Positions 18,068 to 25,447 of a DNA stretch of 64,000 nt are shown here, one piece after another. Source of the DNA: Bog-756 sp963777665 (GTDB lineage: Bacteria > Actinomycetota > Acidimicrobiia > Acidimicrobiales > RAAP-2); assembly GCA_963777665.1 (NCBI GenBank), contig CAVZRJ010000001.1, positions 682,001 to 746,000 on the forward strand, in the 5' to 3' direction. The position numbers were made by a program, and so were the translations under genes. Under the pieces are notes generated by a model. The model made no database searches and had not been told where the DNA came from. It was given only the letters and a program-made list of their open reading frames with translations. Numbering within the stretch: position 1 is the stretch's first letter; each line of letters opens with the position of its first letter.

Positions 18068-18657
18068 CGGTGGTTGGCCAGCTCACGGAGGGCGGCGCGC
18101 ACGAGCTCCTCGACCGGCACGTCCTCGTCGGCGCCATCCAGCGCTCCGCTGATCTCATCGGGGCCGTAGCCGAGCTCGACGAGCGCGGCGCGCGCCTCGC
18201 CACGGGGTGTGCCGGACCCGGATGGCCCGACGCGGTCCCCCCCGAGCTCCGGCAGGTCGAGGCGGGCCTTGAGCTCGAGCAGGAGGCGGGCGGCGGTCTT
18301 CTTCCCCACCCCGGGCACCAGGCAGAGGGTGTCCACGTCGTCCTCGAGGACCGCGGTCGAGAGCGCGGCCGGCGAGAGCGCAGACAGGATGGCCAGGGCC
18401 AGCGCGGGCCCGACCCCGTGCGCGCCGAGCAGGGCCTCGAAACACCGTCGCTCGTCGGCGTGGGCGAATCCGTAGAGCACGATGGCGTCCTCCCGGACGT
18501 GGGTGTGGACGTGGAGGAAGACGTCGCTGCCCACGCTACCGAGGGATGCGAGCACCGAGGTCGGGACCGACGCCCGGTAGCCCACACCATTGACCTCGAC
18601 GATGACCTCACCCGTCGTCGGTCGCTCGAGCAGGGTGCCCCGCAGGGATCCGATCAC
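18064..18657 (-). CDS. ruvA: Holliday junction branch migration protein RuvA
   Basis: A 197-residue DNA-binding subunit that holds Holliday junctions for RuvB. It has the N-terminal OB fold (MIGSLRGTLLERP, VEVNGVGYRASVPTS, FLHVHTHVREDAIVLYGFA), the helix-hairpin-helix region (GVGPALALAILS and VPGVGKKTAARLLLELK), and the C-terminal domain III that binds RuvB (ARAALVELGYGPDEISGAL). The start is GTG 18657, with a run of six G about six bases upstream; an ATG further upstream would add nonconserved sequence. It overlaps ruvB by four bases and follows ruvC by 34 bases. Confidence 0.95.
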   Translation of the reverse strand: MIGSLRGTLLERPTTGEVIVEVNGVGYRASVPTSVLASLGSVGSDVFLHVHTHVREDAIVLYGFAHADERRCFEALLGAHGVGPALALAILSALSPAALSTAVLEDDVDTLCLVPGVGKKTAARLLLELKARLDLPELGGDRVGPSGSGTPRGEARAALVELGYGPDEISGALDGADEDVPVEELVRAALRELANHR

Positions 18658-18691
18658 AGAACACCCCCCACAGCCCTCACGGGCGCGCCCC

Positions 18692-19201
18692 TCACTGCGC
18701 ACCCCCGTTGGACGCGGCCACCGCCCATCGGAGCGGTTGTCCGGTGAGATGGCATGCGGCCAGCGCCAGCGCGTCGGCAACGTCAGGTGGGCGGGGCGGC
18801 TCGTCCAGGCCGAGCACGGAAGCCACCATGCGCTGCACCTGCTCCTTGGTCGCACCGCCGAACCCGACCAGTGCCTGCTTGACCTCGTTGGACGTGTACT
18901 GGGCCACCTCGCAGCCCGATGCGGCCGCAGCCGCAAGCGCCACTCCGGCGGCCTGTCCGGTGGCCATGGCCGTGCGAACGTTCATCTGGAAGAAGACCCG
19001 CTCGACGACGACGGCCCCAGGGCGGAACTCGTCGACGAGGGCGCGCAACTCGTTGGAGAGCGTGTGCAGGCGATCGGGCAACGGCATCTCCGGCGGCGTG
19101 GTGACGACGCCACCGGCCACCGCCACCAGGCGGTCCCCGCGTCGGGTGACCACGCCGTAGCCGCACCGCGACAGCCCGGGGTCGATCCCGAGGACGAACA
19201 T
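18692..19201 (-). CDS. ruvC: Crossover junction endodeoxyribonuclease RuvC
   Basis: A 169-residue Holliday junction resolvase. The first catalytic Asp is in MFVLGIDPGLSRCGYGVV, the Glu in AVVVERVFFQMNVRTAMATG, and the C-terminal pair in PPDVADALALAACHL, the usual D-E-D-D arrangement of RNase H-fold resolvases. Length is normal. The start ATG 19201 gives the canonical N-terminus; a longer frame to 19351 lacks conserved residues. It is the first gene of ruvC-ruvA-ruvB and lies 79 bases after yebC. Confidence 0.95.
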   Translation of the reverse strand: MFVLGIDPGLSRCGYGVVTRRGDRLVAVAGGVVTTPPEMPLPDRLHTLSNELRALVDEFRPGAVVVERVFFQMNVRTAMATGQAAGVALAAAAASGCEVAQYTSNEVKQALVGFGGATKEQVQRMVASVLGLDEPPRPPDVADALALAACHLTGQPLRWAVAASNGGAQ

Positions 19202-19280
19202 GCGTTCGACAGTAGCCTGCCGCGCAAGCGGGTGGGGTGATCCCCCGGTGGTCGGACCGTCACCGTCGGGGATGCGGGAA

Positions 19281-20030
19281 TCAGCCCTCGTAGGCCGCCA
19301 TGATCTCGTCGGGGATCTCGAAGTTGGCGTAGACGTTCTGCACGTCGTCATGGTCGTCGAGCGCGTCGATGAGGCGCAGGACCCGCTTGGCCTCGGACTC
19401 CGAGGCCACCTCGACCGTCTGGGTCGGGACCATCGAGAGCTCCGAGGCGCTGGGCTCGAGCCCGGCCTCCTCCAACCCGGCGCGCACCGCCACCAGGTCG
19501 GAGGGAGAGCTGGTGACCAACCATCGCTCCCCGTCGTCGGAAAGGTCCTCGGCGCCGGCCTCCATGGCCACCTCGAGCACCCGCTCCTCGTCGAAGGTGT
19601 GTGGGACGGCGATGATGCCCTTGCGTTCGAACTGCCAGCTGACCGCGCCGGGCTCCGCCATGGTGCCGCCGTTCCGGTTGAAGATGTTGCGGATCTCGGC
19701 CCCGGTGCGGTTGCGGTTGTCCGAGAGGCACTCGACGATCACGGCCACACCGTCAGGGGCGTAGCCCTCGTAGGAGATCGACTCGTAGCGAACGCCCTCG
19801 AGCTCACCGGATCCCCGCTTGACGGCCCGTTCGATGGTGTCGATCGGCACCGACGCATCACGCGCCTTGGTGTACATCGTGCGGAGGGCGGCATTCGCCG
19901 TCATGTCGCTCCCACCCTCGCGTGCCGCGACCTCGATCTGACGAATGAGCTTGGCGAACACCTTGGCCCGGGCCGCGTCCTGCGCCCCCTTGCGGTACTT
20001 GGTGGTCGCCCATTTCGAGTGTCCCGACAT
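19281..20030 (-). CDS. yebC: YebC/PmpR family regulator (TACO1-like)
   Basis: A 249-residue protein beginning MSGHSKWATTKYRKGAQDAA, the YebC/TACO1 signature, followed by FAKLIRQIEVAAREGG and the NRNRTGAEIRNIFNRNGG block. YebC proteins were described as transcription regulators; recent work also assigns members a role in translating proline-rich stretches. It is placed three bases after pdxT and before ruvC, the same order as in M. tuberculosis (Rv2604c, Rv2603c, ruvC). Confidence 0.94.
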   Translation of the reverse strand: MSGHSKWATTKYRKGAQDAARAKVFAKLIRQIEVAAREGGSDMTANAALRTMYTKARDASVPIDTIERAVKRGSGELEGVRYESISYEGYAPDGVAVIVECLSDNRNRTGAEIRNIFNRNGGTMAEPGAVSWQFERKGIIAVPHTFDEERVLEVAMEAGAEDLSDDGERWLVTSSPSDLVAVRAGLEEAGLEPSASELSMVPTQTVEVASESEAKRVLRLIDALDDHDDVQNVYANFEIPDEIMAAYEG

Positions 20031-20033
20031 CGC

Positions 20034-20663
20034 CTAGCGCCTCTCCTCCTTGGTCATCTCCACGAACAGCCGGTGCAGTCGACGGTCCCCGGTCAGTTCC
20101 GGATGGAACGCGGTCACGAGTACCGGTCCCTGCCGGCAGACCACCGCTGAGCCCGGCGACTCCTCGCGATCCGTGTCAGCGGAGCCGGTGCCACCCGCAC
20201 CCGGAAGCGTAGCCAGCACCTCGACCTCTGGTCCCCACTCCTCGACCAACGGGGCGCGGATGAACACGGCGGGCAGGGGCACCGCCCCGAGACCGGCCAC
20301 GGTCACCGCGGTCTCGAAGGATGCGGACTGGCGGCCGTAACCGTTCCGCCGGATCGTCAGGTCGATGGCCCCGAACTGCCGCTGGTCGGGGCGTCCGTCG
20401 AGCACCCGACCGGCCAGCAGGATCATCCCGGCACAGGTGCCGAACACCGCGAGGCCGCCGGCGATCGCCTCGTCCAGGGGGTCGAACAGGCCGGCGCCGA
20501 GCAGCAGGGACAGCGTGGTCGACTCGCCGCCTGGGATGACCAGTCCGGCGAGGTCCTCGAGGTCGGCCGGCCCCCGGATCTCGCGCACCGGCTCCCCGAG
20601 CTCGGCGAACGCGGCCGCGTGCTCCCGGACGTCACCCTGGAGCGCGAGTACCCCGATGGTCAT
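20034..20663 (-). CDS. pdxT: Pyridoxal 5'-phosphate synthase glutaminase subunit PdxT
   Basis: A 209-residue class I glutaminase that supplies ammonia to PdxS for de novo vitamin B6 synthesis. The residues expected are present: GGESTTLSLLL, the nucleophile Cys in GTCAGMILLA, and His-Glu in TAFHPELTGDRRLHRLF. A short insert (GAGGTGSADTDREESPG) near residue 165 is not in most homologues. It follows pdxS by 36 bases and precedes yebC by three. Confidence 0.95.
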   Translation of the reverse strand: MTIGVLALQGDVREHAAAFAELGEPVREIRGPADLEDLAGLVIPGGESTTLSLLLGAGLFDPLDEAIAGGLAVFGTCAGMILLAGRVLDGRPDQRQFGAIDLTIRRNGYGRQSASFETAVTVAGLGAVPLPAVFIRAPLVEEWGPEVEVLATLPGAGGTGSADTDREESPGSAVVCRQGPVLVTAFHPELTGDRRLHRLFVEMTKEERR

Positions 20664-20699
20664 CGGCCGAGGCGTCGGCGCAGACGTGCGGGACCCGGA

Positions 20700-21599
20700 T
20701 CACCAGCCACGATCGGCCAGGCGCACGCCGAGCGTGCCGATCTCCTGGCCGTCCATGGCCGGGCCGAGACCCGTGGAGACCTTGGCCACCAGCTCGGCGT
20801 CGGCGTAGTGGGCCGTCGCCTCGACCACAGCCCGCGCCACGAGCGGCGGGTTCGCGCTCTTGAAGATGCCCGAGCCCACGAAGACAGCCTCTGCCCCGAG
20901 CTGCATGACCAGGGAGGCGTCCGCAGGAGTGGCGATGCCACCGGCGCAGAACAGCGGAACGGGCAGGCGACCGGTGGACGCGACCTCCTGGACCAGGCCG
21001 ATGGGGGCGACGAGCTCCTTGGCCCAGCCGTAGAGCTCGGCCGAGTCTGCCTCGGTGACCTTGCGGATGTCGCCGAGGATCGACCGCAGGTGCCGGACAG
21101 CCTCGACGATGTTGCCGGTGCCGGCCTCGCCCTTGGACCGGATCATCGCCGCGCCCTCCGAGATGCGCCGGAGCGCCTCGCCGAGGTTGGTGGCGCCACA
21201 GACGAAGGGGATGTCGAAGGCCCACTTGTCGATGTGATGGGCCTCGTCGGCCGGCGTCAGGACCTCGCTCTCGTCGATGAAGTCGACCCCGAGCACGGTC
21301 AGCACCTGGGCCTCAGCGAAGTGACCGATGCGCGCCTTGGCCATCACCGGGATGGTGACAGCGGCAGTGATGCCCTCGATGAGGGCGGGGTCGCTCATCC
21401 GGGCCACGCCGCCGTCACGGCGGATGTCGGCCGGCACCCGCTCGAGCGCCATGACCGCGACCGCGCCGGCATCCTCGGCCACCTTGGCCTGTTCGGCGTC
21501 GACCACGTCCATGATCACCCCGCCGCGCAACATCTCGGCGAGGCCCCGCTTGACGGTGAAGGTGCCCCTCGGACGGTCGGGGCTCGGAGAGGCGGTCAT
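20700..21599 (-). CDS. pdxS: Pyridoxal 5'-phosphate synthase lyase subunit PdxS
   Basis: A 299-residue TIM-barrel synthase that builds PLP from ribose 5-phosphate, glyceraldehyde 3-phosphate and ammonia. Conserved segments are GGVIMDVVDAEQAKVAEDAG, AVMALERVPADIRRDGGVAR, PVMAKARIGHFAEAQ, IDESEVLTPADE and RSKGEAGTGNIVEAVRHLR, which carry the two catalytic lysines. PdxS normally forms a dodecamer that docks PdxT. The gene pair is adjacent here. A 101-base gap separates its start from the end of the convergently placed YceI-like gene's coding region on the same strand. Confidence 0.96.
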   Translation of the reverse strand: MTASPSPDRPRGTFTVKRGLAEMLRGGVIMDVVDAEQAKVAEDAGAVAVMALERVPADIRRDGGVARMSDPALIEGITAAVTIPVMAKARIGHFAEAQVLTVLGVDFIDESEVLTPADEAHHIDKWAFDIPFVCGATNLGEALRRISEGAAMIRSKGEAGTGNIVEAVRHLRSILGDIRKVTEADSAELYGWAKELVAPIGLVQEVASTGRLPVPLFCAGGIATPADASLVMQLGAEAVFVGSGIFKSANPPLVARAVVEATAHYADAELVAKVSTGLGPAMDGQEIGTLGVRLADRGW

Positions 21600-21700
21600 C
21601 GCTCCATCCTACCTGCGGGTATTGGAGCCCCCCGCCCGCGACCGTCGCCGCCCCGTGGGGCGGCGACGTCGTCGGGACTGGCGTCCGGGGGGGGTTCCTC

Positions 21701-22282
21701 CTATGACTGCAGGACGGCCTCGGCCTCGATCTCGATGTCGACCTTCTTGCCGACCACGAGCCCACCGGCCTCCATGACCGCTCCGAAGGCCACACCGAAG
21801 TCCTCGCGGTCGATGGTGGTGCTCGCGCTGAACCCGACCCGGTGGTTGCCGTAGGGGTCCTTCACGACTCCTTCGAGCTCGACGTCGAGTGTCACCTGCT
21901 TGGTCGTGCCCCGGATGGTGAGGTCCCCGTCCACCTTCCAGTCGGTCGCGTCCACCGGGCGGATCGCCGTGCTGACGAAGGTCCAGGTCGGGTGGTTGGG
22001 GACGTCGAAGAAGTCGTTGGTCCGGAGGTGGTTGTCCCGATTCTCGTCGCGGGTGTCCACACTGTCGGCCTCGATGGTGACCGATACCTTCGAGTCGACC
22101 GGGTTCTCGGCGAGCTCGAGCGTGCCCTCGAACCGGTTGAACCCGCCGCGTACCTTGGATACGGCCATGTGCCGAACGGCGAATCCGAGGCGGGTGTGGC
22201 TCGGATCGATGGTGTACGTGCCCACGGCCGGATACTCGGTGCCGTCGACGGTCCTGCTGGTGACTTCTGTGGTCTGCGTCAT
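21701..22282 (-). CDS. YceI family protein
   Basis: A 193-residue YceI/PYP-like lipocalin-fold protein. It contains YTIDPSHTRLGFAVRHMAVSKVRG, FEGTLELAENPVDSKVSVTI, NHLRTNDFFDVPNHPTWTF and the C-terminal VKDPYGNHRVGFSASTTIDREDFG. No signal peptide is seen, so it is probably cytoplasmic, whereas the E. coli protein is periplasmic. YceI folds bind isoprenoid-like lipids; the ligand here is unknown. The start ATG 22282 has AAAGGAG seven bases upstream. It is transcribed divergently from a MarR regulator 120 bases away, which probably controls it. Confidence 0.9.
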   Translation of the reverse strand: MTQTTEVTSRTVDGTEYPAVGTYTIDPSHTRLGFAVRHMAVSKVRGGFNRFEGTLELAENPVDSKVSVTIEADSVDTRDENRDNHLRTNDFFDVPNHPTWTFVSTAIRPVDATDWKVDGDLTIRGTTKQVTLDVELEGVVKDPYGNHRVGFSASTTIDREDFGVAFGAVMEAGGLVVGKKVDIEIEAEAVLQS

Positions 22283-22401
22283 GTCTGCTCCTTTGGAGGT
22301 CCGGCGGTGCGCCTCTTGTGGGCGTTCCGTGCTTGTACAAACAACTATATCTACAACTGCTTGCAGTCGCAACTATTCCCGTGCACCTGTAGGCTGCGTG
22401 C
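22283..22401. promoter_or_regulatory. Divergent YceI/MarR intergenic region with candidate operator
   Basis: In this very GC-rich window the stretch 22333-22377 is distinctly AT-rich. It holds a perfect 8-bp palindrome TTGTACAA (22333-22340), the near-palindrome CTGCTTGCAG (22357-22366), and three CAACT-type direct repeats. This is the likely shared promoter region and a MarR-family binding site. No convincing pair of -35/-10 boxes can be fixed by eye. Confidence 0.45.
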
Positions 22402-22932
22402 ATGGCAACGACCACGGACACAAGGGAGCCCAACGACGAGCGGCTCACCACGGTGGGACTGCTCTTCGAATCCGCCGCCGGGCTACGACGGCTCTTCGAG
22501 CGGCGGCTCGAGTCGGACAGCGTCGCCTCCAACCAGTCGTTCGACGTCCTCATCCGGCTGGCACGCACCGAGGGCAACGCGCTCCGGATGAGCGAGCTCG
22601 CCGCCCAGAGCTCCCTTTCGCCGAGCGGGCTCACCCGCGCCGTCGACCGCCTCCAGGATCAGGGGCTGGTCAGCCGCCGCACCTGCCCCCAGGACAAGCG
22701 CGGATCGTTCGCCGAGCTCACCCCGGCTGGCAGGGAGATGATGGAGCGGGCCATCCCGGTGCACCTGGCCCACATCGACGAGCTCCTCAACGAGGTGTAC
22801 TCCCCCACCGAAGAGGCCCAGCTGGCTGCGCTCCTGCGACGCCTGCGGGACCACGTGCTCGAACAGAACACCGGCGCGGGCTGGCCCGGCGGAGCTGACG
22901 ACGAGAGCGTCATCTGCCCGACCGGCGGCTGA
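22402..22932 (+). CDS. MarR family transcriptional regulator
   Basis: A 176-residue winged-helix regulator. The helix-turn-helix lies in MSELAAQSSLSPSGLTRAVD and the wing in QGLVSRRTCPQDKRGSFAEL; the C-terminal helices supply the dimer interface. The ligand is unknown. It is divergent from the YceI gene, which suggests that it represses that gene and itself, as is usual in the family. ATG 22402 fits a start just after the AT-rich intergenic region. It ends 31 bases before the convergent M48 protease gene. Confidence 0.92.
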   Translation: MATTTDTREPNDERLTTVGLLFESAAGLRRLFERRLESDSVASNQSFDVLIRLARTEGNALRMSELAAQSSLSPSGLTRAVDRLQDQGLVSRRTCPQDKRGSFAELTPAGREMMERAIPVHLAHIDELLNEVYSPTEEAQLAALLRRLRDHVLEQNTGAGWPGGADDESVICPTGG

Positions 22933-22963
22933 CCGGACCGGGTCGGGGGCCCCTGGCGGGCTT

Positions 22964-24223
22964 TCAGTCGAGGGAGAGGGCGGCGGCCCGTACCCTGGTG
23001 TCGTCGAGGTTCCCGTCCGACGACTCCCCGGAGGACGTTCCAGCCATCGGATCGACCCAGAGCCAGCGGGTCAGCGCGGCGACCCGTCCCCCCGGCGGTG
23101 GCCATCCGCCTGCTCGGGAGGGCGACTCGAGCATGGTCTGCAGCGCCGAGCAGATGCCTGGCGGATAGCGCACCACCACGGTCGCACGCTGGTCGGCGGA
23201 GAACTCGCGGCCGGGTCCGATCAAGCGGTGCACGGTCCTCGCACCCGCCGCGGTGCCCCGCACGGCGGCCCACGGCGCGGTGACCACCACAGCCACCCCG
23301 GCCAGGACGGTGTCGTGGCGCTTGATGTGCACGAGCTCGTGCGCGAGCACTCCTTCGAGCTCGACCAGGCCGAGGACCCGGTCGAGCGCGCTCGTGACCA
23401 ACAGGGACGCCGTCGCCGGGTCGCGGCCGACGGCCATCGCATTGGGGACGTCGCTCTCGACCACCAGGACAGCCGGCCGGTCGAGTCCCATCGTGGCGCA
23501 CAGGCCGTCCACCAGGTTGTGCAGGCGGGGATGCTCCCATTCCTCGCTGGGCCGGGCTCCGAGGGACCGGGACACGGTCCCCGGCGCCCTCCACCAGACC
23601 AGCGCGGCGACCACGAACACCGAGACGACGAGCACCCCTATGGCCACCAGCGGCTGACCGGCGGCAAGGAGAACGGCACCCAACACGATCCCGATGACGG
23701 CGCCGGGGACGAGGCACAAGGCGAGTGCCCGCCTGCGGTTCGCCGTGATCGTGGCCGCTTCCGCAACGCCGGAGGACCGGTCCGCTCTGGACCCGGACAC
23801 CGCTGTGACCGAACCCGCAGTCCGGGCCGGCTCCACGGCACCGGTCGCGACCGCGGTGCCCGCACCACCGCGCCGCGCCTGCGAATCTCCGGGACCTGCG
23901 GGGCGTCGGCCTCCCGGAGCGGCACGGGAGGGACCGCCGCCGGATCCACCACGGTTGCCCGACCCGGTGCCGCCGCCGCGACCGGACGGCCGGGCTCCCC
24001 CGCGTCCCCCGCCACCCGAGGAGCCGCCCCCGGAAGAAGAGGTGCCGGACGACGAGGATGAGCGGGGCCCGCGACGACGGCGGCGGTTGCCGGAGCTGCC
24101 GCTACCGGAGCCGCCGCTGCCAGGGCTGCCCGAACCGCCCGATGACCCGGGGCGTGGAGGCCCGCCGCCGGAAGGGCTGCCTCCTGGGCCGGGTGGGCCT
24201 GGACGATCCGGGACGTCGCTCAT
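22964..24223 (-). CDS. M48 family zinc metallopeptidase (HtpX-like) with disordered N-terminus
   Basis: A 419-residue membrane protease. Residues 1-120 are a low-complexity Gly/Pro/Ser/Arg segment, probably disordered and cytoplasmic. Two membrane helices follow (about 150-190). The zinc motif HELVH is in VLAHELVHIKRHDTVLAGV near residue 275, and the third ligand Glu in GREFSADQRA. HtpX-type enzymes degrade damaged membrane proteins. The ATG overlaps the raw stop region of the glycosyltransferase gene upstream (24220-24223). The long disordered leader is unlike E. coli HtpX. Confidence 0.9.
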   Translation of the reverse strand: MSDVPDRPGPPGPGGSPSGGGPPRPGSSGGSGSPGSGGSGSGSSGNRRRRRGPRSSSSSGTSSSGGGSSGGGGRGGARPSGRGGGTGSGNRGGSGGGPSRAAPGGRRPAGPGDSQARRGGAGTAVATGAVEPARTAGSVTAVSGSRADRSSGVAEAATITANRRRALALCLVPGAVIGIVLGAVLLAAGQPLVAIGVLVVSVFVVAALVWWRAPGTVSRSLGARPSEEWEHPRLHNLVDGLCATMGLDRPAVLVVESDVPNAMAVGRDPATASLLVTSALDRVLGLVELEGVLAHELVHIKRHDTVLAGVAVVVTAPWAAVRGTAAGARTVHRLIGPGREFSADQRATVVVRYPPGICSALQTMLESPSRAGGWPPPGGRVAALTRWLWVDPMAGTSSGESSDGNLDDTRVRAAALSLD

Positions 24224-25440
24224 GGTCCGAGCAGTGTACGGCCGCTCAGCGCCCGGCCCCGACCATCACGGCACGGTAGATCTCCTCGTAGCGCCCGGAC
24301 AGCACCTCCATCGACCACCGCTCGGCGCGCTCGGAGCCCGCGGTCGAGCCAGGCGCCACGGTCGGTTGGCGGTCCTTCCCCGGCGCCGGCGCGCGCCGGC
24401 GGAGCGAGGCTGCCGTCGAGCACGCCGGCGACGGCCGCGGCCAGGGCCCCGGCGTCCCCCGGCGGCACGAGTACGGCACACCCCCCGCTCGCGGCCCGAT
24501 ACCCCTCGATGTCGCTGGCCACCACCACCGTACGGGCGGCCATGGCCTCGAGCAGCACCATCCCGAAGGACTCGCCCCTGAGCGACGGAGCGGTCAGCAC
24601 GTCCGCAGCGGCGAGCCGGCGGATCTTGTCCTCCTCGGTCAGCACACCGAGCCACTTCAGGGTGCCCGACTCGGGATGGCGCCGCCGGAGGGCCGCTGTC
24701 TCCGGACCGTCCCCGGCGATCCAGAAGATCGGAGCCGGGGCGTCCGTCGCCCGCAGGTGACCCCGGCCCCGGGCGAGACACTCTGCGGCCTCGAGCAGGA
24801 CGTGCAATCCCTTGCGCTCCTCGTGCCGGCCGAGGAAGAGCACGGTCGGGCCGGCGGTGGGCCAGGGTTCGACCCGGCGGTAGCGGTCGACCTCGACCCC
24901 GTTGAAGAGCACCTCGTACCGTCCCGGCAAGGCGCGCGAGGCGGTGGCGGCGGCGGCCTCGGAGACCGCGCAGCGCGCCGCCAACCGACGTGCACCGGCC
25001 CTCGCCAACGGGCGCAGGAGTGTGTAGAGGACACTGTGTCCGCTGCGGTGGAAGGTCGCCACGACGGGCGGCATCCCGCTGGCGGCCAGGACTCCGTAGG
25101 GCAGGCCGGGAGCGAACGGCTCGTGGACGTGGACCACGTCGGCGTCGAGGGACCGCAAGGCGCCGACGGCCCGCCGCACGGCACGGAGCGAGATGGTGAC
25201 CGGGGCGACCGACCCGTTCGCCCGCAGGGAGACCGCGTGGCCGGTGGGCACGACGGCGATCCCGTCAGGGGCGTCGGCCGCCGCGTCGAGCGGGGCGAAC
25301 ACGGTGACCCGATGCCCTCGCCCACCGAGGCTGCGGGCGAGGGCGAGGACCTGGCCCTGGACGCCGCCGGGACGGGAGAGGCTGTAGGGGCAGACGATGG
25401 CCACCCCCAACGCCGGACCCGGCGCACCGCCTCCGGCCAC
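24220..25440 (-). CDS. pimA: GT4 glycosyltransferase, phosphatidylinositol mannosyltransferase PimA-like (C-terminus frameshifted)
   Basis: A GT-B fold enzyme; PimA adds the first mannose to phosphatidyl-myo-inositol on the inner membrane face. The N-terminus has IVCPYSLSRPGGVQGQVLAL with the GGV nucleotide loop, then VVHVHEPFAPGLPYGVLAAS and the donor site GESFGMVLLEAMA. After the sequence TDRGAWLDRG the frame loses similarity and runs on to 24220 (406 residues). Deleting one C at 24337-24339 gives SERAERWSMEVLSGRYEEIY and a stop at 24246, a normal GT4 C-terminus (397 residues). The neighbouring PIM acyltransferase and PIP synthase genes support the assignment. Confidence 0.85.
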   Translation of the reverse strand: MAGGGAPGPALGVAIVCPYSLSRPGGVQGQVLALARSLGGRGHRVTVFAPLDAAADAPDGIAVVPTGHAVSLRANGSVAPVTISLRAVRRAVGALRSLDADVVHVHEPFAPGLPYGVLAASGMPPVVATFHRSGHSVLYTLLRPLARAGARRLAARCAVSEAAAATASRALPGRYEVLFNGVEVDRYRRVEPWPTAGPTVLFLGRHEERKGLHVLLEAAECLARGRGHLRATDAPAPIFWIAGDGPETAALRRRHPESGTLKWLGVLTEEDKIRRLAAADVLTAPSLRGESFGMVLLEAMAARTVVVASDIEGYRAASGGCAVLVPPGDAGALAAAVAGVLDGSLAPPARAGAGEGPPTDRGAWLDRGLRARRAVVDGGAVRALRGDLPCRDGRGRALSGRTLLGP

Positions 25441-25447
25441 CGACCGG

